DNA of 64,000 bases from the NCBI RefSeq assembly GCF_030272615.1, contig NC_081410.1, forward strand, positions 228,256,915 to 228,320,914. The letters are read 5' to 3'. Shown here piece after piece: positions 57,796 to 64,000 of the stretch. The notes beneath the pieces were generated by a model, which searched no databases, was not told where the DNA came from, and saw only the letters and a list, made by a program, of their open reading frames with translations. The DNA comes from Cryptomeria japonica. Its lineage: Eukaryota > Streptophyta > Pinopsida > Cupressales > Cupressaceae. Positions within the stretch are counted from its first letter, which is position 1. Each line of letters starts with the position of its first letter. The position numbers were made by a program, and so were the translations under genes.

Positions 57796-60700
57796 CTATT
57801 CTTATTATTAAAAAATGAAATCACCATCGTCATCACCACCACCATCAATCAATCAATGAATCAGTTTTTAGCTTGACTAAGAGCATCATATTTGTTTTAC
57901 TTTGTACCATTATGCATGCTTGCTTGCTTGCATCGATTATCTTTTAATAATCCTTGTAAGACCTCTCCATAATAGCATCACGGTCTACCATATAATAATT
58001 CCATATGGCCCATGCTTGTATGTGACTTTATATTTTGGGTTAATCATCTGTAAGCTTGTCAAATTATCATCCTAGTCCTTATACATTGGTGCATAACATC
58101 GAGTGTTATCTCAAGTAAAGGTTTCTCAAACCATCTTAGCACCATCACTCGATAAATCTCTGCATCCTAATCTATCTATCCTCTCCTATCCTTTTATCTT
58201 TTATCCTCTAATTCCTTCATCCATTTCAAATGCACAACTATAGTCTTTGAACCAACCTACCGTCTAGAGGGGGAATACCTACCTCCTCCCTCATTGCCAC
58301 TCCCCTCCTTCCAATTACCATGGTATCCTATCTAATCCTATCTATTTTTTACCATTATATTTTGTTTTTTCTTTGAAACAATATGTTTTATCGCAACACC
58401 ATCTCAAAGATGGGAAATATGTAGATACCTAAAATTGTCCATATCTAACATTCTTCTTATCCTATCCCAGTGTTAATTAAATAAAACTAATTATTAATTT
58501 AACCTTTTTAATTCTCACTCAATCACTAATTAAATAAAAACAAATTTAATCACTAGTTAATTAAATAAAAATATTCACTTAATTAATTTTATTTTATCCT
58601 CATTCCTCTAGAGTCCCCTTTAAATAAATTTATATTTTTTTAATTAAGTTCAACCTTCGTATCTTTATCTTCTTAAAATTAATAATAAATAATTTATTTA
58701 ATTTATCATTTTCCACTTTGATCCAATTAATTGACTAAAATAAATAAATTAAATAATTAATTAACTAAAATAATTAATTAAATCTTAACATAGTTAATTT
58801 AATTAATTGCTTATCCCTAAAATCCTAGGCATGTATATTAAATACAAAAGCTTTCAAATGCCTTCTTCACATGCCTAAAGAAATAAGGAAAATAATAAAG
58901 AATATACTAATGATTTATTTAAATTTCACATTATATCTTAAACGCCTACATAATGAACATATCTTTCAAGCTTCAATTTGCTCCAAATTTCTACACATAC
59001 ATTTTATATGATAGTTGCCCCTATGTCAGTCTTCATCCTCTACACTAATAGTCCTTATGTTCATCCTAGGCACTATTATGATTGCCATGTTACTCTCTTG
59101 TCCAACTTTACCCTGTTTTGATACCAAGTGTGAAAAGACTACACCATTGTTTCATATTAAGAACAAAACAAAGACATTGATATTCAATTAATATAATATT
59201 TACATTATATTCCAATGACACATAAAGTTTTTTTCTTTCTCCTAAATATCAACTCCAAAATCCCTTATTCTCCCTAATTAACCACTAAAAACTAACCTAC
59301 ATTTATTTAATAACTTACATTAAACATTTTAATTAATTTCTTAATCTAAACTAAAAACTAACCTATAAAATGTAATAACCCAACATCCATTACATAGCAT
59401 TTAAGTATGAGCCACTTATAAAATTTAGGTTGAATTAGGTGTCAACAAATGCTAAGTCCTTGATTAATTTTTTATGATAAATGGTGGGATGCAAGAGGTT
59501 TCGAAAACATGTGTGGTCACTTTTAGATCTAGAAATAGATGAAAGGTAGCCAAAATACAATGTAAATGTCTCTATCTTATCATTGTCCAAATATTTATTT
59601 TAAGAAATCATTTTAGGATTTCAATTCTTTATAATAAAAAAGAAAGGAAAATGATTAAAGGAAAGAAAGAAAAATAAAATATGAGTTTGATTGTTAAATA
59701 GGATTGATATGACTTTTTTTTTTTATAATTTTAATAAATAATTAAAAAAATAAAATTATTTTATTTATATCATTTAATTTATTTTTATGTGAGATGTTAT
59801 ATTAAATCAAGAATTACTTTAGAATCAGTTTATTATTCCATAGAACTATTTTATTTATTATATATATTATTTATTTTAAAATTAAGAAATTTACATTTGT
59901 AAATTAAATATTGACTCTCAATAAGTTTTCTTTTAATATTTTTTCATATATCTTAATAATATAAGATATTTTTCTCGGATATCATTATAAATTAATATGC
60001 CCATCTTTAGAAAAACCTATATGCCAATTCATGAAATTGTAATTTTATATATTTACATTTTTCTTTTATAATTATTCATTATGTAATTTGATAAATAAAA
60101 TGGTAAATATTTATACACTTAAATAAACCAAAATATAAATTAGCAAGTAATATTTTTTAAACAATTATCATTATACATTTTAAATAAAATTTTTTTCACA
60201 TTATTTATTTTATATTTTATTAGAGAGTTGTTTTATTTTTCAATAATATTACAATAAATATTAAAAATATTGCATAAAAAAAAAAACTTATTTTAATTTT
60301 TACTATATCACTTATTTTTTATTTTTCATATTAATACCATTTTTAATATTTATTTAGAATTTTCAATTATATTTTACTTTTACATGATATGTTTATGTTA
60401 AAAAAAGTCATTTTATTTACTTAGAGAGTTATTTTAGAGTTAGCATATTGCCTTTCATATTCTTTTTTTTTATTCTATTCATTTATTTTTAGTTTTAGTT
60501 TTTATTATTTTTGTATGTTAAAACAACTTCTGTTAACATGCTCACATCTCACTTTAATTATGTCTCTTGGTATAATTATGCCTTAATATATTTTAATAAA
60601 CTAGCTTAAATATCTTTAATACATCTATCTAAAAAACATTAGATATTAGTCTCAAAGCGCATATTTTGAAATATTTATTAAGGATGATATTTCTCCAAGT

Positions 60701-61497
60701 CTTTTAGCTAGTAGTATCTCAACGATGCATGTATTTAAAAGATGTGAGCCCTCTATTATCTAAGCTAGTAGTATCTGCATCTCGCATGTATATATTTATC
60801 AAGATATCTATTTATGTTTTTCAAATGCATAATCAACTTATTAAAAAGATAATTAATAAGACAATTTATAAAAAACCAAAAATATTAGTCGAAGAATAAT
60901 CTATCCCTCTTTATCTATTGAATCTCCAATCTCTTACTCTCACTTCCCACTCCTCTCTATCTTTTTATACCCACATCTCTCTAAAGCTATTTAAAAGATT
61001 AACCCTGTTTTTTATTTTAAAGAGAGAATTTTTTATTGGACAAAATAATAACAAAAGCTTAATGAAACAATATACCCACATCATTATTCAAAAAAAAATT
61101 AATGAAATACTATGATATATAATTTTATAATACTGTATTCCCCACTTATCCAAAACCGATTTGACTAAATTTTCCAAACATGTCGCTTCCTATGGAAGTG
61201 CCATTCTCAGTAAGGAAGCTCACATGTTGAGCCTTTAGTTTAACATGGTTGGCCCTTTCTAAAATCAAGCCCCCTTGACTAAATTTTCCAAACATGCCGC
61301 TTCCCCACTTAAGTTGTTTAGTTTATTATTTGACTTTAAATTGGGAAATTAGAATAATGCCTCTGTATCTTCTCTGAAATCCTTGGCTTGCTCAGCAAGA
61401 AATTGATCCATTAAAGGCAATCTCATTGTACATCCCCTATGTTTAGAGTCCATTTGCTTCTTCTTTTTTTGGTGATTTTAAGATAAAAATCACAGAG
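57796..61497. other. Long AT-rich stretch, no gene supported
   Basis: No coding region of note is seen on either strand. A reversed primer-site-like TTTTGATACCA at 59117-59127 next to TGTGAAAAGAC hints at one more antisense LTR, about 59128-59447 (ending GTCAACA), at low confidence. TTAATTAA-rich DNA (58440-58800) resembles the start of the terminal LTR. Around 61155 and 61275 a TTGACTAAATTTTCCAAACA phrase is duplicated. Confidence 0.45.
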
Positions 61498-61689
61498 ATG
61501 CACTTCAGGTTGAACAAAATGAAGGCTTGGATGATAGCCTGCATCTTCATCTGGGTTGTGGCTCCCCTGCTTCTGGAAAATGTCGGTCATTCTTAGACCT
61601 CACCTTCTGTGGCCAAAATGTTGGATGACTATGAGAATATGATGATAACGACTTACTTCGCCTACAGATTCCGACCAACAACGGTCTAA
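61498..61689 (+). pseudogene. Possible small secreted-peptide ORF with one amber stop
   Basis: ATG 61498 starts a basic N-terminus (MHFRLNKMKAW) followed by a hydrophobic helix (MIACIFIWVVAPLLL), like a signal peptide. After 32 codons comes TAG (61594-61596); the frame then continues 30 codons with an Asp-Asp-Tyr and a basic Pro end (RFRPTTV) before TAA. The pattern is that of a small plant peptide precursor, possibly with a CAG-to-TAG change, but no known peptide family is recognised and chance is a real alternative. Confidence 0.25.
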
Positions 61690-61770
61690 ACATCAGATAG
61701 ATTGTTGGGCTTTTGACAAGCTTGCGTGCTCCATATGATCCCCTATTTTTTGATCCCATTGATATCACCT

Positions 61771-63256
61771 TGATGGATCATGTAGTCACATAAATCTGTC
61801 CATTTTAATTAAATGAATATTTGCTATTTATTTGATTAAAAATCCACTAGCCATTAGTTAATTAAATTAATATTTAATTAATTCATCTTCAAACATTCTC
61901 CTATTAATTAAATAAATTATTCAATTTATTTTAATTAATTCATTAAACTAAAATCACAATCAATTAAATGAATAAATTCTATTTATTTCATTTAACCCCT
62001 TCCTCTTTTAAATAAATTAAATAAAACATTTATTTAAATCATTAAAACCCCCCACTTGCATTCTCCTAAAAATGCAACTTGCACCTATTTGTTGAAATAA
62101 ATGAATTTTATTTTAATAAAAATCCTATTTTCCCTCACCCGCCAAACCCACTTGCAATCCTAATCCCCTTCCACATTCTTCTAAACCCCTTTCTAATTAG
62201 CCTAATCCATCCCCTAATTATTGTCACATTCCTAAGCAACTTGGAGTCACTTCTCAAAGACTCCAAAGTTTTTGAAAAGCATTTAATGTTTTATGTGTCC
62301 AACAAGCTAACCTCTAAAGTCTTCCAAACCACTAATGGCTCTTACATGACCATTAATGGCTCTTACATACCCATTTATGGTTAAATCCACTTGCACCCAT
62401 GGTTAAAGACTTTAACCCCTAACTCAACCCTCATATGACCCATGTGTCTTCTCAAGCATTTATTGCTTTGACCATGGTTATCCTCACTGACTCTTGCACA
62501 AGAGTTTATCCATTGGATAAAAGCATTATTCTTTGGATAATTAATTTATTCACTCAACCCAACCTTAACCTTAACTCCCAAGTTAACTCTCAGGTCATGT
62601 CAAACATTTAATGCTTATTCTCTCTCCTCTCAACTCATCTCATGTTGACACTTGTCATCCTGGGATTGGGTTGAAAGCCCTCTCATGGATTGGATATCAT
62701 TCAATCTTGACCCTTGTTGAGATTACTCAATCTCAACCATCCATTGCATCATTTTTCCTATAAATATAGCTCATTTCTTCATAATCCAGATCTTGAAAAC
62801 TTGTATGTATTTACATTATAGTCATTATTAGAGAGCATTTAGCATAAATCATTCATATTCACTCTTTTGGTTTAAAATCAACACTAGCTAATTAGATAAT
62901 CTCTCATTTTTAGCTTTTGTTCACACTTGCATTGCATAAGTAAATCATTTCCAATCTTGAATCTCCATAAGGCATCCATAGTGCAAAAAGCTGCTGAGAG
63001 CTACACTAATTTGGAACTTGGAGAGGAGAGGAACAAGGGAGAAGGAGCTACAAGCATGGTGGAAGGCATTTGGAGATGCCTTGTTGTGTTTGCTTTCATA
63101 GTTAAATACTTCATTATGTTTTTAGTGTCTCTCTTGGTATGCCTGCTTAGACTAGTTCTTGGTTGATTAACACTAACTCTTCTTTGTTTCTTGTGTTTCT
63201 TATGTGTTATAACACCACAAGTTTTGGTCTAACATTGTCCTTTTTGTAGAGCATCA
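61771..63256 (+). mobile_element. Probable LTR of a Ty3/gypsy-like element
   Basis: The right end ...GTAGAGCATCA is followed after two bases by a primer-binding-like sequence, so the segment reads as a 5' LTR. It contains TATAAATATAGC at about 62759, a good TATA candidate some 500 bp before the end. The left border (TGATGGATCATG at 61771) is a guess. The interior continues past the window, so no protein supports the gypsy assignment; it rests on the primer-site style. Confidence 0.5.
62757..62768 (+). promoter_or_regulatory. TATA-box candidate of terminal LTR
   Basis: CTATAAATATAG is a near-ideal plant TATA box inside the LTR, suitably placed to start element RNA. No other core element can be judged. 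Confidence 0.45.
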
Positions 63257-63258
63257 TT

Positions 63259-63278
63259 TGGTGAACCCGACGTGAACC
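63259..63278 (+). other. Primer-binding-site candidate (non-Met)
   Basis: TGGTGAACCCGACGTGAACC begins with the TGG expected against a tRNA CCA end and directly follows the LTR. It differs from the initiator-Met site used by all copia elements here. The tRNA was not identified. Confidence 0.5.
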
Positions 63279-63329
63279 AAGGAGCAACTTTTTGAAAAAA
63301 ACTAACTTGTTTGACTATTTTGCTTGACA

Positions 63330-63600
63330 CACAAGTTGCGCTTTAGCGCTATCGTTATTTGGTCTTCTAGCGCTTTTGTTTCTACAATAGCGCTATTGTC
63401 CAAAATTTAGCTATGTTGTCTATAGTCTAGCACTGTTGTCCCTTAATTAGTGCTTTTGTTCCTGTATTAGCACGTTTGTCTTTCAGTCTAAATATTTTCT
63501 TTTGGCGCTTTTGTACTTAGTTTCACATTTTTGTGTTAAGTAGCACTTCTAATCTCACACAGAGTAGCACTATTGTAACAGAGCGTTGTAAAAAATACCT
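63330..63600 (+). repeat. Degenerate GCGCT-centred tandem repeat
   Basis: About ten diverged copies of TAGCGCTTTTGTTTCTACAA-like units (variants AGCGCTATTGTC, TAGCACTGTTGTC, GGCGCTTTTGTAC), spaced 20-30 bases, follow the primer site. They form the leader of the terminal element. Confidence 0.65.
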
Positions 63601-64000
63601 TGTAACCGATAAATTAATTTTTCGTAGGCTTGTAGAAGCTCACCATGTGTTCAGATTTTACTGACTTTTCGTTTCATGTGCAGGTGTAAAACTAACCCTT
63701 TTATTGCTTAAAATTCCCTTTTCTTAATTTTATTACAAGCTAAAACAAACTCAAACACTTCATTTGGTGCTTAAAATTCAAAATTTTCATTTGGTGTTCT
63801 AAAATTCACAAACAAATTTTGTTTTTCCTGCAAGATAGGCAACCTAAACACTTCATTTTGGTATATAAAACTCAACCAAACAAATTTTGATTTCCTTGCA
63901 TCAATTCAGGTTAAAAATCACAATCCACACTTGGTTTTTGGGCAAATAAAAAGAACAATCAACTTGTTTTATTTTACAAAGCGATTTACTTCAAGCAAAC
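63601..64000 (+). other. Leader or interior of terminal element, cut by window
   Basis: No long frame. Two or three imperfect copies of CACTTCATTTGGTGCTTAAA-like phrases occur (63757-63870). The gag region would be expected to the right, outside the window. Confidence 0.4.

Noticed and set aside
59128-59447. Possible additional antisense LTR
   Set aside because: Only a TTGATACCA-like primer site and a TG...CA pair support it; no second copy or target duplication was found, so it is mentioned but not called.
1-64000. CRISPR arrays, bacterial operons, rRNA or tRNA genes
   Set aside because: No regular spacer arrays, no ribosome-binding-site-led operons and no cloverleaf-type sequence were seen; initiator-Met matches are primer-binding sites, not tRNA genes.

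Overview
The window is repeat-dominated, AT-rich nuclear DNA of a seed plant. It has one clear host gene, split by introns, and nested retrotransposons fill most of the rest. The repeat load, large LTRs, a 3.6-kb intron and Tork-type, L1-type and gag-only elements would fit a large gymnosperm or conifer genome. That placement is inference; no species can be named from the sequence.

Layout. Bases 1-12750 hold degenerate copia-type LTRs. An antisense solo LTR (2088-2752 plus 10509-10607) is split by a 7.8-kb gag-only LTR element (2753-10508). That element carries a decayed gag and a second long, unrecognised lysine/glutamate-rich ORF, but no polymerase. Bases 12748-17058 are anonymous old repeat. 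Bases 17059-25794 look like a degenerate plus-strand LINE-like insertion, itself split by a nearly complete minus-strand Tork-type copia element (19054-24692; 704-bp LTRs about 98% identical; gag-protease open, pol broken).

Bases 25795-45480 are an AT-rich tandem-type repeat field opened by three insertions: an almost full-length minus-strand L1-type LINE (35258-42509), a second gag-only LTR element of 8.5 kb with 2.5-kb LTRs and a perfect TCCCT target duplication placed at the LINE 3' tail (26757-35252), and a 5'-truncated LINE with a perfect 17-bp target duplication (43138-44925). A 701-bp terminal-inverted-repeat element sits inside the reverse transcriptase of the first LINE.

Bases 46431-51432 encode the one host gene, a three-exon single-repeat MYB (SHAQKYF class, MYBS3/KUA1-like) transcription factor with an N-terminal CCHC-like zinc knuckle, a KLFGV repression motif and an EAR-like LSLKL motif. 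From 51433 on there is no convincing host gene: short tandem duplications, a LINE fragment (54100-55190), an antisense copia LTR with primer-binding site (57193-57795), long AT-rich stretches, and at the end a probable Ty3/gypsy-like LTR (about 61771-63256) followed by a degenerate GCGCT-centred repeat.

How it fits together. The MYB gene is the only unit likely to serve the plant. The elements give an order of insertion: repeat field, then LINE, then gag-only LTR element; and solo LTR, then gag-only LTR element. The two gag-only elements share LTR ends and an initiator-Met primer site, so they probably belong to one lineage that relies on enzymes supplied in trans. Many of their premature stops are TAG or TGA codons of the kind made by C-to-T decay of methylated cytosines.
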